From NCBI RefSeq assembly GCF_001938565.1, contig NZ_MSYM01000006.1, positions 1 through 64,000 of the forward strand: a DNA stretch of 64,000 nt. The letters run 5' to 3'. The position numbers were made by a program, and so were the translations under genes. The DNA comes from Rhodoferax antarcticus ANT.BR (GTDB lineage Bacteria > Pseudomonadota > Gammaproteobacteria > Burkholderiales > Burkholderiaceae_C). The notes beneath the pieces were generated by a model. That model did not search any database. It saw only the letters and a program-made list of their open reading frames with translations, and had not been told where the DNA came from. Within the stretch, counting starts at the first letter, position 1, and every line of letters starts with the position of its first letter. Of the stretch, positions 17,786 to 26,386 are shown in pieces.

Positions 17786-19783
17786 TTAAAAATGAATTCC
17801 CTGCATCATCTGCTGCAGCGCCACCGCCTCGGCAGACAGTTTTTGCTTGGGTGGCTTGTCCCCAGGTTTGGCCCCCTTTGCAGCGGTCGAATCCGCAAAC
17901 ATTCTGAACGTGGTGTTCATGGTGATCTGCGCCACGCGGGGCACCAGGGCGTGCAGCAGCTGGCCAAAAATGCCCAGCCGGGTGGCGATACGCACCGGCT
18001 TGAAGATGCAGGCCTGCGCAATCATGTCGGCGGCTTCTTTGGGGCTGAGCGTGGGCACGTTGTTGTAAAGCCCGGTGGGCGCAATCATGGGGGTGCGCAC
18101 CAGCGGCATGTTGATGGTGGTGAAGCTGATGCCCTGGTCGGCAAATTCGCTGCTGGCACAGCGCGTCCAGGCGTCCAGCGCGGCTTTGCTGGCCACATAG
18201 GCACTGAAACGTGGTGCGTTGGTCAGCACACCGATTGAGCTGATGTTGACCACATGGCCCTTGTGCTTGGCGACCATACCGGGCAAAAAGCCCATGGTGA
18301 CGCGCAGGCTGCCAAAGTAGTTGAGCTGCATGGTGCGCTCGTAGTCGTGAAAGCGGTCGTAGCTGGACTCGATGGCGCGGCGTATGGAGCGCCCGGCGTT
18401 GTTGACAAGGAAGTCTGCGCCGCCATGTTCTTGCGTCACCCGCTGCACAAAGGCTTCACAGGCTTGCTGGTCGGCAATGTCCACCGCGTAGGCGATGAAG
18501 CAGTAACCCTTTGCATTGGCTTCGGCGCAGGCGGCGTCGAGCTTGTCTTGATCTCGACCGCAGATCAAAGTAATAGCACCCGCCTCAGCAAACTTGTGGG
18601 CTGCAGCCAATCCAATACCTGAACTACCACCAGTGATCAGCACCACCTTGCCAGCCACCGTGCCCTTCAGGGTGTGGTCAATGTGCAACGCGGGGTCGAG
18701 GTGGCGCTCCCAGTAGTCCCACAGCCGCCAGGCATAGTCTTTGAGGTTGGGGCAGTGCACACCGCTGCCTTTGAGCGCTGCCAGCGTTTCGCGGCAGTCA
18801 AATCGCGTGGGGTAGTTGACAAAGGTGAGCATGTCTTGCGGCAGGCCCAGGTCGGTCAGGATGGCGTTGCGCACCCGGCGCACTGGTGCCAGCGCCATCA
18901 GGCCTTTGGTTACGCTGCGCGGAATAAAGCCGAGCAGGGCCGCATTGACAAACAGGTTCATCTTGGGCGCGTGCGCCGCTTTGCTGAAAATGTCCAGCAC
19001 ATCACCTACGCGGTAGCCCACCGGGTCCACCAGGTGGTAGCACTTGCTGGTGATGTCTTTCTGGTGGCTGATAACGGCGAGCGCATCCACCACAAAGTCC
19101 ACCGGCACGATGTTGATGCGCCCGCCTTCCAGGCCAATGGAGGGCATCCACGGGGGCAGCAGCTGGCGCATGCGCTGAATCAGCTTGAAGAAGTAATACG
19201 GCCCGTCAATCTTGTCCATCTCGCCGGTTTGGCTGTCGCCCACCACCATTGCCGGGCGGTAGACCGACCAGGGCAGTTTGCATTCCTGGCGAACAATTTT
19301 TTCGCTTTCATGCTTGGTCATGAAATACGGGTGTTGGTAGTTTTCAGCCTCATCGAACATGTCTTCGCGGAACACGCCTTCATACAAACCCGCCGCCGCA
19401 ATCGAGGACACATGGTGAAAGTGCCCGGCCTGCAACGCCTGGGCCAGTTGCACCGTGTTGCGTGTGCCATCAATGTTCACTGCGATTTGTTGCTCAGCTT
19501 CGGCACCCAGGTCGTAGATGGCGGCCAGATGGTAAAAATGGTCAATCTGGCCGTTGAGATGCTTCAAGTCGCTGCTGGAGACGCCCAGTTTGGGGGTCGT
19601 CAAATCGCCGACCACCGGTACCAGCCGGGCGGCGCTGGCGTTGCAAAACTCACGCAGCGCTTTCACCTTGTCGCTGCTGCCGGGGCGAACCAGGCAGTAC
19701 ACCACCGCACCCTTGCGCTGCAGCAGCTTCTTCACCAACCGCTTGCCGATAAACCCGGTGGCCCCTGTCACAAAATAGCGCAT
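17786..19783 (-). CDS. Two-domain fatty acyl-CoA reductase (FAR-type, extended SDR + classical SDR)
   Basis: A 665-residue protein. The N-terminal half is an extended SDR of the thioester-reductase/male-sterility type (TGATGFIGKRLVKKLL at 6-21, YFMTKHESEKIV with YxxxK near 155). The C-terminal third is a classical SDR (VLITGGSSGIGLAAAHKF, NNAGRSIRRA, YVASKAALDAW). This layout and length match bacterial fatty acyl-CoA reductases such as the ~660-residue Marinobacter enzyme, which reduces acyl-CoA to the alcohol. Nearby WS/DGAT, acyl-CoA-binding protein and phasin genes support a role in making alcohols for wax esters. The substrate itself is inferred. Confidence 0.82.
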   Translation of the reverse strand: MRYFVTGATGFIGKRLVKKLLQRKGAVVYCLVRPGSSDKVKALREFCNASAARLVPVVGDLTTPKLGVSSSDLKHLNGQIDHFYHLAAIYDLGAEAEQQIAVNIDGTRNTVQLAQALQAGHFHHVSSIAAAGLYEGVFREDMFDEAENYQHPYFMTKHESEKIVRQECKLPWSVYRPAMVVGDSQTGEMDKIDGPYYFFKLIQRMRQLLPPWMPSIGLEGGRINIVPVDFVVDALAVISHQKDITSKCYHLVDPVGYRVGDVLDIFSKAAHAPKMNLFVNAALLGFIPRSVTKGLMALAPVRRVRNAILTDLGLPQDMLTFVNYPTRFDCRETLAALKGSGVHCPNLKDYAWRLWDYWERHLDPALHIDHTLKGTVAGKVVLITGGSSGIGLAAAHKFAEAGAITLICGRDQDKLDAACAEANAKGYCFIAYAVDIADQQACEAFVQRVTQEHGGADFLVNNAGRSIRRAIESSYDRFHDYERTMQLNYFGSLRVTMGFLPGMVAKHKGHVVNISSIGVLTNAPRFSAYVASKAALDAWTRCASSEFADQGISFTTINMPLVRTPMIAPTGLYNNVPTLSPKEAADMIAQACIFKPVRIATRLGIFGQLLHALVPRVAQITMNTTFRMFADSTAAKGAKPGDKPPKQKLSAEAVALQQMMQGIHF

Positions 19784-19998
19784 AACTGTCTCCCAAAGTA
19801 GCCCATATTTTTGTCTGAAAAACGGGCCTGGGGCTTCAGCATAAACCCGCGTGCCCGGCGCTATTGCCGCCCTCTATTTAGTCAGCGGCACCTACACCTT
19901 GCACCGTTTGAGCCCTAAAGTGTCACCCCATGCACCGCGAACCCCTTCCGTGCAGCCTGTCCAGTGTTTCTTTTCCTTCCTCTTTACCGGAGTACATC

Positions 19999-20691
19999 AT
20001 GGTCACCAAACTCACCAAATCTACCAAAGCCACCCCCGTCAAAAAACCTGCCGCCAGCAAAAAGGCTGCCCCTGGCAAAAAAGCCACGGCCAAAAAAGCG
20101 GGCAATCCGCTTAGCAGTTCGGTGAAAGACTCCGCCCAACAAATCTGGCAAGCCGGCCTGGGTGCCTTTACCAAAGCCCAGACCGAGGGCACCAAGGCAT
20201 TTGAGGCCTTGGTAAAAGAAGGCGTGAGCTTCCAGCGCAAAACTCAATCGGCTGCGGAAGACAGAATCAACGAAGCCACACAAAAGATGACCAACATGGC
20301 CACTGATATTTCCAGCAAGGCTTCGGGCCAGTGGGACAAGCTGGAGAGTATTTTTGAAGACCGCGTGGCCAAAGTGCTCAACAAGATGGGCGTGCCGTCT
20401 GCCAAAGACATCAATGCGCTGATCGCCCGCATTGACGCCCTCAACGCCAGCGTGCAAAAGCTCAGCCCGGCCAAACCCTCAGCCAAGAGCACGGCTAAGG
20501 CCGCTGCCAAGCCAGCAACTGCGGCAAAGGCACCTGCCGCACCAGCTGCCAAGCCGGCTGCCAAGCCAGCGGTCAAGCCAGCGGTCAAGCCCGCTGTCAA
20601 AGCAGCAGCAAAAAAGGCCGCCCCGCGCAAAACAGCCGCCCCGTTGGTCTCAGACGTGCCCGCCGCTCAGGCAAACCCTGACGCGGCATAG
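19999..20691 (+). CDS. Phasin-family PHA granule-associated protein with Lys/Ala/Pro-rich tail
   Basis: 230 residues from the ATG at 19999, preceded by CCGGAG; the frame upstream to 19930 is discarded. A Lys/Ala-rich N-terminus leads into the phasin core (SAQQIWQAGLGAFTKAQTEGTKAFEALVKEG, about 40-70). An amphipathic helical region follows, then a C-terminal low-complexity tail of AAKPA/AVKP repeats. The basic tail resembles PhaF-type phasins, whose tail binds DNA and links granule segregation to the nucleoid. It probably coats PHA or other lipid granules. It is divergent from the acyl-CoA reductase, with about 215 bases between them. Confidence 0.88.
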   Translation: MVTKLTKSTKATPVKKPAASKKAAPGKKATAKKAGNPLSSSVKDSAQQIWQAGLGAFTKAQTEGTKAFEALVKEGVSFQRKTQSAAEDRINEATQKMTNMATDISSKASGQWDKLESIFEDRVAKVLNKMGVPSAKDINALIARIDALNASVQKLSPAKPSAKSTAKAAAKPATAAKAPAAPAAKPAAKPAVKPAVKPAVKAAAKKAAPRKTAAPLVSDVPAAQANPDAA

Positions 20692-20717
20692 CACGACCGG
20701 TCGTAAACTGGCGACCC

Positions 20718-21968
20718 ATGAAACGCGCCCAGCCCCACACGCCCCGAATCGCCTTGGCGCTGGCGGGTGGTGGCCCGCTGGGGGCCATTTACGAGATTGG
20801 CGCCCTGTGTGCACTGCAAGAGTCTCTGACCGGTATTGACTTCAACCGCCTGCAACACTATGTGGGCGTGTCGGCGGGTGGCTTTATCGCTGCCGGCCTG
20901 GCCAACGGCATCACGCCCATTCAGTTGTTCGGGTTGTTCATTGAAGACCGCAAGCGCCAAACCGAGGCTTTTGATCCGGCCTGGCTGCTCAAACCGGCGT
21001 TTTCTGAATTTTTCTCGCGCTCGCTGTTGTTGCCTGAATTGCTGCTCAAAGGCGCCTGGCACAGCACGCTGGGGCGCAAGTCGCTCATGCGCGCGCTGGA
21101 GCGCTTGAGCCCGAGCTTGCCCACCGGCATTTTTTCCAACGCACAGATTGATGTGCAACTGAGCAAGCTGTTCTCACGCCCCGGGCGCAGCAATGACTTT
21201 CGCCAGCTCAAAAGTCGCTTGACACTGGTGGCCACGCATTTGGACAGCAGCACTGCTGTGGCCTTTGGCCGCACCGGCTGGGACCATATTCCCATCTCCA
21301 AGGCGGTGCAGGCCAGTGCCGCGCTGCCAGGCCTGTTTCCGCCGGTGGAGATTGAAGGCCAGCATTTTGTGGACGGGGCCTTGAACAAGACCATGCACGC
21401 CTCGATTGCGCTGGACGAGGGGGTGGAGCTGATGTTGTGCCTGAACCCGCTGGTGCCGTTCGATGCCTCAGCGCCAGCGCTGGCGACCGGGTCCAGCACA
21501 CCGTGGGCAGCGCCTGTGCCGATTCCGCGCATTGCCGACGGGGGTTTGCCTGCCGTCTTGAGCCAGACGTTTCGCTCGCTCATCCACTCCAGGTTGCTGC
21601 TGGGCCTGAAAAGTTACGAGCAGGCCTACCCCAACACCGACATCGTGCTCTTTGAGCCCAACCACCGTGACCCTGAGCTGTACCTGGCCAACACCTTCAG
21701 CTACAGCCAACGCCGCCACCTGGCCGAGCACGCCTACCAGCAAACACGCCAGTTGTTACGCTCGCGCCAGACCAACCTGGCGGCCAAGCTGAGCTACCAC
21801 GGCATCAACTTGAACCAGGCGGTGCTGAACGACGAAACCCGCCACCTGTGCGCACCCCCGCGCCCAGCCGCCCGCACGGGCCGTGCGCTGACCAAGCTGC
21901 ACAACCTGTTGGACAATCTGCAGCAAGTGGTGACCAGCACCGAACAACAAGGCAAGGTCACATGGTAA
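20718..21968 (+). CDS. Patatin-like phospholipase/lipid acyl hydrolase
   Basis: A 416-residue protein with the patatin catalytic dyad: the glycine-rich oxyanion segment LAGGGPLGAIYEIGAL (15-30), nucleophile Ser52 in GVSAG, and Asp219 in the DGA motif. Such enzymes hydrolyse acyl esters of lipids; some act on storage-granule lipids. It follows the phasin gene by 26 bases on the same strand, and its stop overlaps the TetR start, indicating one operon. No signal peptide is visible, consistent with action at intracellular granules or the inner membrane. Confidence 0.88.
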   Translation: MKRAQPHTPRIALALAGGGPLGAIYEIGALCALQESLTGIDFNRLQHYVGVSAGGFIAAGLANGITPIQLFGLFIEDRKRQTEAFDPAWLLKPAFSEFFSRSLLLPELLLKGAWHSTLGRKSLMRALERLSPSLPTGIFSNAQIDVQLSKLFSRPGRSNDFRQLKSRLTLVATHLDSSTAVAFGRTGWDHIPISKAVQASAALPGLFPPVEIEGQHFVDGALNKTMHASIALDEGVELMLCLNPLVPFDASAPALATGSSTPWAAPVPIPRIADGGLPAVLSQTFRSLIHSRLLLGLKSYEQAYPNTDIVLFEPNHRDPELYLANTFSYSQRRHLAEHAYQQTRQLLRSRQTNLAAKLSYHGINLNQAVLNDETRHLCAPPRPAARTGRALTKLHNLLDNLQQVVTSTEQQGKVTW

Positions 21969-22618
21969 AAAAGGCGCCCCGGCGCACCGCTGAGCGCATT
22001 CTGGAAGTGACCTTGGTGCTGTTTAACCGCTTTGGCGAGCCCAATGTGTCGACCACGCTGATCTCTGCCGAACTCAACATCAGCCCCGGCAACCTGTACT
22101 ACCACTACCCCGCCAAAGACGAGCTGATCAACGCGCTGTTTGACCGCTTTGAGCACGCCCTGACTGACCTGCTCAACGCTGGCGACGATGTGCGCAACGT
22201 GGAAGACGCCTGGTTTTTCATGCACACATTGTTCGAACTGATCTGGGAGTACCGCTTTTTGTACCGCGACCTCAACGACCTGCTGAGCAAAAACCGCCGC
22301 CTGGAAACCCACTTTCAAAGCATCCTGAAGAACAAAACCCGCGCCACCCGCGCCCTGCTGGACGGCATGCGCCGCAGCGGCTCGCTACAAATTGACTCGC
22401 GCGAGACGGATGTCACCGCCACCAGCATGGTGGTGGTGCTGACCTACTGGCTGAGCTTTGAATACGTGCGCGACCCGCGCAACGCGCTCGAACCCGCCAA
22501 CGCCCAGGCCGCCCTGCTGCGCGGCGCGCAACACGTGTTGAACCTGATGGCGCCTTATCTGGAAAGCGGCCAGAGAGCGCATTTGCTGAAACTGTCGGAT
22601 GCCTACAATAAGCAATAG
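21962..22618 (+). CDS. TetR-family transcriptional regulator
   Basis: 218 residues from an ATG at 21962 that overlaps the patatin stop. The N-terminal helix-turn-helix is typical (RILEVTLVLFNRFGEPNVSTTLISAELNISPGNLYYHYPAKDELI, about 10-55), and the rest is an all-helical ligand domain. Position in a lipid-storage cluster suggests control of phasin/patatin or acyl-CoA genes, possibly by an acyl-CoA ligand. That is inference. The upstream frame to 21848 lies inside patatin and is not used. Confidence 0.9.
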   Translation: MVKKAPRRTAERILEVTLVLFNRFGEPNVSTTLISAELNISPGNLYYHYPAKDELINALFDRFEHALTDLLNAGDDVRNVEDAWFFMHTLFELIWEYRFLYRDLNDLLSKNRRLETHFQSILKNKTRATRALLDGMRRSGSLQIDSRETDVTATSMVVVLTYWLSFEYVRDPRNALEPANAQAALLRGAQHVLNLMAPYLESGQRAHLLKLSDAYNKQ

Positions 22619-22647
22619 CAACAAAGATAAGGTTCGAGGAGACCGAC

Positions 22648-23421
22648 ATGGCCGCATGGACCGTTTTTCCCTACACAGGTGACTACCGTTTTGACGCCGC
22701 CAGCGTCACAAAAAAATGGGCCAGACTACACGCTGGCGACCTGGAGCCACTTCCCCAAGACCCAGCTGTGCTGCAGGCCTGGGTGCATTTTCACAACGGC
22801 GAATTTCAAAAAGCTGCCACTGCGGGTCAAAACCTGGGCTTTGCAGGCACCTGTGTGGCCAGCAAAGCCACCTGCGTGTATGCCACCTACCTTGAAAAGC
22901 ACGAAACACGCCGTCTGGACCTGTTTCTGGCGGTAGCCGACCACGCCAGCCACCTGACCGCCAACAACCCCGACAACCTGAATGGCCGCTACTGGCGCGC
23001 CTACGCACTGGGCCGTTACAGCCAGGGCATCAGTGTGGCCAAGGCGCTGGCGCAGGGCTTGGGCACCAAGATCAAAACCGACCTGGAATACGTGATTCGC
23101 CACGCACCGCAGCACGCGGATGCCCATGTGGCGCTGGGCAGCTTTCACGCCGAAGTCATTGACAAAGTGGGCTCGCTGATCGGAGCCATGGCCTATGGCG
23201 CCAAAAAGGACGTTGGTCTGACCCTGTTTGAGCAGGCGCTCAAACTCCATCAGGAGTCGTCTTGCTGCTTGCTGGAATACGCGCACGCGATGCTGATGCT
23301 GGGCGGCAATGACATGATGGACGAAGCCAACCAGCTCTACCAACGTGCCGCACAAACCAAGCCGATAGACGCCGCCGAACGGCTGGACGTCGAAATGGCC
23401 AAAGCCCAGCTTAATGACTGA
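22648..23421 (+). CDS. Conserved hypothetical protein with TPR-like helical repeats
   Basis: A 257-residue protein with GAGGAG upstream of the ATG. No named family is recognised with confidence. The sequence is helical, with TPR-like pairs (AVLQAWVHFHNGEFQKAATAG, DAHVALGSFHAEVIDKVG, CCLLEYAHAMLMLGG followed by ANQLYQRAAQTKP) and no signal peptide. It follows the TetR gene by 29 bases, so it may belong to the phasin-patatin-tetR operon. Its stop abuts repeat copy D. A scaffold or chaperone role at granules is possible but unproven. Confidence 0.75.
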   Translation: MAAWTVFPYTGDYRFDAASVTKKWARLHAGDLEPLPQDPAVLQAWVHFHNGEFQKAATAGQNLGFAGTCVASKATCVYATYLEKHETRRLDLFLAVADHASHLTANNPDNLNGRYWRAYALGRYSQGISVAKALAQGLGTKIKTDLEYVIRHAPQHADAHVALGSFHAEVIDKVGSLIGAMAYGAKKDVGLTLFEQALKLHQESSCCLLEYAHAMLMLGGNDMMDEANQLYQRAAQTKPIDAAERLDVEMAKAQLND

Positions 23422-23475
23422 AATTGGCCTCTAGCCCTTATAGATAAAGCGCGTATAGCTATTTTTAATATAGCT
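23420..23475 (-). repeat. Dispersed stem-loop repeat, copy D
   Basis: On the minus strand: TTAAAAATAGCTATACGCGCTT, a short loop, ATAAGGGCTAGAGGCCAATT. It fills the gap between two convergent genes exactly: it starts at the stop of the TPR-like gene and provides the stop (TAA) and last codons (KLY) of the wax-ester synthase gene. Its hairpin could act as a bidirectional terminator. Confidence 0.85.
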
Positions 23476-24964
23476 TATCTTCACCCCAGGGCAACATCAG
23501 CGTCAGCAGTTTGAGCTTCTCAAACTCGGGTTCAAACTGGTCAATGATGGCCTGCGGATCCGGGCACAGGGTGCTGTCGCTGATGATGCCAAACTGCACA
23601 CCCCCGCCATAACTCAGGATCGACACGCCCAAGCCCACCGAGCCCGACTGCGGCACCCAGAACAGCGCCTGCTCCAGCGTCGCACCGCAAAAGCGCAGCT
23701 TCTCTCGCGGGCCGGGTACATTGGTCATGACCGCGGTGGTCTTTTTGGAAAACAGGCTGAGCATGGCGTCCTGCACCGGCTTGACCAGAACGCCCGCTAC
23801 CGCCAGCAGCCCAAACGCCAGCAGCGGCTGCAGGCTACCCTTGAGATCAGTCATGCGCCGACGCACCTCAAACACCCGCTCAATCGGGTTGTCCAGCCCG
23901 ATCGGCAGCACCACCGGCGCCAGGCCAAATTTGTTGCCCAGCTTGTAGGCCTCGGTCATGGGGCGCAGGTTCACCGGCACCATGGCGCGAATCTCCTGGC
24001 CAGTCACATCGTCGCCATGATTTTTCAGATACTGGCCCATGGCACCGGCAACGCACGACAGCAGCACATCGTTGATGGAGCAACGCAGCGCCTTGCTCAC
24101 CGCGCGCACCTCGTCCAGCGCAATCGGCTGGCACCAGGCCACGCGCTTGGAATGCCCGGGCACACCTTTGAGACGGGTCGGCGAGTCGTCTGCCATCAAC
24201 ACCAGCGCAGCACCGTCACGCACCACCTGACAGGCCAGGCGCGCCGCCTCTGACGAGCCCTCGATGCTCTTGGTCAGCCCCAACGCCAGCCATTTTTCCA
24301 ACACATGACGCGGGTCAGCCACGGCCTTGAAGGCTTGCGCCGCGCCGCCGCCAGCGGCTTCCAACGCCTTCACGGCAGCCACCGCCAACGGTTCAATCAG
24401 CGCGTGGCTCATCCATTCTTCAGCCGCTTCCAGCCCATGCAGGGGTTCTGGCTGGGGCGCGCGTTGGGGCGGGTCCATGCCACCGTCCACCATCGACTGG
24501 ATCACCGAGAGCAGCGCTAGGCCATCGGCAATGCAGTGGTGAATGCGCACGATCAGCACCGAGCCGCCGTCAAAGTGCTCAACCAGCAGGTATTCCCACA
24601 GCGGGTAGCGCCGGTCCAGCGGCTCCATGGCCAACTCCGCCAGGCGCGCCTGCAGGGCTTGCGTCGGGTGCTTTTTGCTGGACGGCGGGAGTTTTTCAAG
24701 GCGCACATGACGGTTGATGTCAAAGTGGGGGTCGGTCACCCAACTAGCACCGGTCGCGTCCACTTGCACACGCTGCGAAAAACGCGGGTATTTCAGCAAA
24801 CGCTCGGCCAGACGCTCGCGCACATCAGCGTAGTGCACCGCGGGCTTGATGATCCACACCCCCATGATCATCATCAGGTTGCTCGGGCTGTCCATGCGCA
24901 GCCAAGCGGTGTCAACCTTGCTCATGCGTTCAACAATGCGGGGAAGGGAGGGAGTTGTCAGCAT
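23465..24964 (-). CDS. Wax ester synthase / diacylglycerol acyltransferase (WS/DGAT)
   Basis: A 499-residue acyltransferase with the catalytic HHxxxDG motif at 142-148 (HHCIADG), the PLWE segment at 121-124, and the C-terminal NVPGPREKLRFCGA and SYGGGVQFGIISD regions typical of the family. It esterifies fatty alcohols or diacylglycerol with acyl-CoA to make wax esters or triacylglycerol at the membrane/lipid body. An ATG at 24925 (MSKVDTAW) is an alternative start. The C-terminal three codons lie in repeat copy D. The neighbouring acyl-CoA reductase and acyl-CoA-binding protein make a coherent neutral-lipid set. Confidence 0.93.
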   Translation of the reverse strand: MLTTPSLPRIVERMSKVDTAWLRMDSPSNLMMIMGVWIIKPAVHYADVRERLAERLLKYPRFSQRVQVDATGASWVTDPHFDINRHVRLEKLPPSSKKHPTQALQARLAELAMEPLDRRYPLWEYLLVEHFDGGSVLIVRIHHCIADGLALLSVIQSMVDGGMDPPQRAPQPEPLHGLEAAEEWMSHALIEPLAVAAVKALEAAGGGAAQAFKAVADPRHVLEKWLALGLTKSIEGSSEAARLACQVVRDGAALVLMADDSPTRLKGVPGHSKRVAWCQPIALDEVRAVSKALRCSINDVLLSCVAGAMGQYLKNHGDDVTGQEIRAMVPVNLRPMTEAYKLGNKFGLAPVVLPIGLDNPIERVFEVRRRMTDLKGSLQPLLAFGLLAVAGVLVKPVQDAMLSLFSKKTTAVMTNVPGPREKLRFCGATLEQALFWVPQSGSVGLGVSILSYGGGVQFGIISDSTLCPDPQAIIDQFEPEFEKLKLLTLMLPWGEDKLY

Positions 24965-25073
24965 GGCGGCAGAGTATTGGAGGGCGACCCCTATTCTGGC
25001 GGCAAATCGCCCCTTAGACTAGTCTGGCTTTACCGCGATTTGCCTCTTTTAACCCCCATCGGAAGCTTGCCTC

Positions 25074-25328
25074 ATGCCTAATCTGCAAACGAAATTTGAC
25101 GCCGCCGTGGCGCACTCCAAAAACCTGAGTGAGCGCCCCGACAACATGACCCTGCTGAAGCTCTATGCGCTGTACAAGCAGGGTAGCGTGGGCGACAACA
25201 CCGAGAAAAAACCCGGCTTCACCGACATGGTCGCCCGTGCCAAGTGGGACGCCTGGACCCTGCTTAAAGGCACCAGCAGCGAAGACGCCATGCAGCAGTA
25301 CATTGACCGGGTGGACTCACTCAGCTGA
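25074..25328 (+). CDS. Acyl-CoA-binding protein (ACBP)
   Basis: An 84-residue protein matching the four-helix ACBP family: LQTKFDAAVAHSKNL, the NMTLLKLYALYKQGSVGDN core and the ARAKWDAWTLLKGTSSEDAMQQYI end. Key ligand-contact residues (the Tyr/Lys of the LYALYKQ segment and the KWDAW Trp) are present. ACBPs bind medium/long acyl-CoA and pass it to acyltransferases. It is divergent from the WS/DGAT gene and its 3' end overlaps the PHA-system gene tail to tail by 12 bases. Confidence 0.93.
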   Translation: MPNLQTKFDAAVAHSKNLSERPDNMTLLKLYALYKQGSVGDNTEKKPGFTDMVARAKWDAWTLLKGTSSEDAMQQYIDRVDSLS

Positions 25329-25652
25329 TTTGACTTTTTTGCGGCTGGCGCGCTTCGGGTTCGGCGCGGCCAGCAGCGTGTCGAGGTTGCTCACAATCTC
25401 GGCTTCAATGCGGTGTTTGAAGGCCCCCAGCAAAAAACCCAGCTGCATGCGCAGCTCAAAGCGCGAGGCATCCACGTCCAGCTTGCCTTTGACGCCAGAG
25501 CGTGAGAAGTTCACTTCGTCTACGCCGTCGCCCTCGATATAGCTGCAAGCCAGCCCGAAGTCGGTCTGAGCCTGCTCGGCCCATTTGAAAGCAATCTTGC
25601 GGGCCTGGGCCAGACCCAGAGTGTGTTCGCGAACAATGTGTAATTCAGCCAT
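25317..25652 (-). CDS. Polyhydroxyalkanoic acid system family protein
   Basis: A 111-residue protein of the small PHA-system family (PHA_gran_rgn type): HIVREHTLGLAQARKIAFKWAEQ at the N-terminus, then GVKGKLDVDASRFELRMQLGFLLGAFKHRIEAEI, and a short basic tail. Members are found with PHA granule genes but their molecular role is not established. Here it is encoded opposite the ACBP gene. Confidence 0.85.
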   Translation of the reverse strand: MAELHIVREHTLGLAQARKIAFKWAEQAQTDFGLACSYIEGDGVDEVNFSRSGVKGKLDVDASRFELRMQLGFLLGAFKHRIEAEIVSNLDTLLAAPNPKRASRKKVKSAE

Positions 25653-25658
25653 GGTGTC

Positions 25659-25817
25659 TCAAAGTGGGTTGAAAGGAGTGCCCAACGTGGCGAACGGGTG
25701 GGCGCCAGCGGTGTTGTTGGTGGCATCGACTGGGGTGGAAGCTGGCGTGTCGCCGCGCCAAGCCTGAACCTGTTGCATGCGCTCGGCTCTGTCGTCTCGC
25801 AGTACATTGTTTTTCAT
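25659..25817 (-). CDS. Possible small hypothetical protein (52 aa)
   Basis: A short open frame just upstream of the PHA-system gene on the same strand (6-base gap), starting MKNNVLRDDRAERMQQVQAW and Ala/Thr/Pro-rich later. No family is recognised and there is no good Shine-Dalgarno. The ATG lies in repeat copy E. The frame may be spurious; the tight spacing to the next gene is the only positive sign. Confidence 0.3.
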   Translation of the reverse strand: MKNNVLRDDRAERMQQVQAWRGDTPASTPVDATNNTAGAHPFATLGTPFNPL

Positions 25818-25866
25818 AGCTACTCGCGCTTGATTATCAAGGGCTAGAGGGCTATTTTGCATATAA
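25810..25866 (+). repeat. Dispersed stem-loop repeat, copy E
   Basis: TTTTTCATAGCTACTCGCGCTT, loop GATTAT, CAAGGGCTAGAGGGCTATTT, GCAT. This is a near-consensus member, in the 376-base interval between the PHA-system gene and the DUF1840 gene. The remainder of that interval (about 25867-26028) holds no recognisable gene. Confidence 0.85.
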
Positions 25867-26028
25867 ATATCCGTTGGGTGCTGGCGCGTATTATGGGTCA
25901 GTGTGCGGCACGGCTGCGTACCCAGATGAGCGCCCCAACCCATCAAGCCACCCTGCGGCAAGGCCACGCGGCCACAGAAAAGGCTAACATGGCCATCAAC
26001 CAAATCAGTTAACACTCTAGGAAGCACC

Positions 26029-26364
26029 ATGCTCTATATTTTCAAATCCAAGGTAACCGGGGACGTGATCATGCTGCAGCCCAACGGGGAGCGCCTGCTG
26101 GAGATCATTGGCAAGCGCACGGCCAAAGAACCCAGCGTGAAGGGTATTTTGCTGGTTGAGCAGATGCCCCAGGCGTTGGAGGCGCTCACCGCAGCCATCG
26201 CACAAGAAGATGCCGCCCGCGCGGTAGCCAATGATCAGACCCATGCTGAAGACGCGCCCGTGTCGCCCGCTGAAGCCGTCGGCCTGCGCCAGCGCGCTGC
26301 ACCCTTCATGGACATGATCCGCGAATGCTTGAAGGCCAAAGAGGCCATCCTCTGGGGCGTTTGA
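26029..26364 (+). CDS. DUF1840 domain-containing protein
   Basis: A 111-residue protein with the DUF1840 hallmark N-terminus MLYIFKSKVTGDVIMLQPNGERLLEIIGK and the PSVKGILLVEQMPQALEALTAAI segment; AGGAAG precedes the ATG. The family is common in betaproteobacteria and has no known function. The C-terminus ends with a helical LRQRAAPFMDMIREC region. It stands alone on the plus strand between the PHA region and the PaaK-like gene. Confidence 0.9.
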   Translation: MLYIFKSKVTGDVIMLQPNGERLLEIIGKRTAKEPSVKGILLVEQMPQALEALTAAIAQEDAARAVANDQTHAEDAPVSPAEAVGLRQRAAPFMDMIRECLKAKEAILWGV

Positions 26365-26386
26365 TTTTTGGCGCGGGCGCCAGCGG

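Noticed and set aside
18674-19801. A 375-codon plus-strand frame opposite the acyl-CoA reductase
   Set aside because: No recognisable domain, and complete overlap with a two-domain SDR whose motifs are clear.
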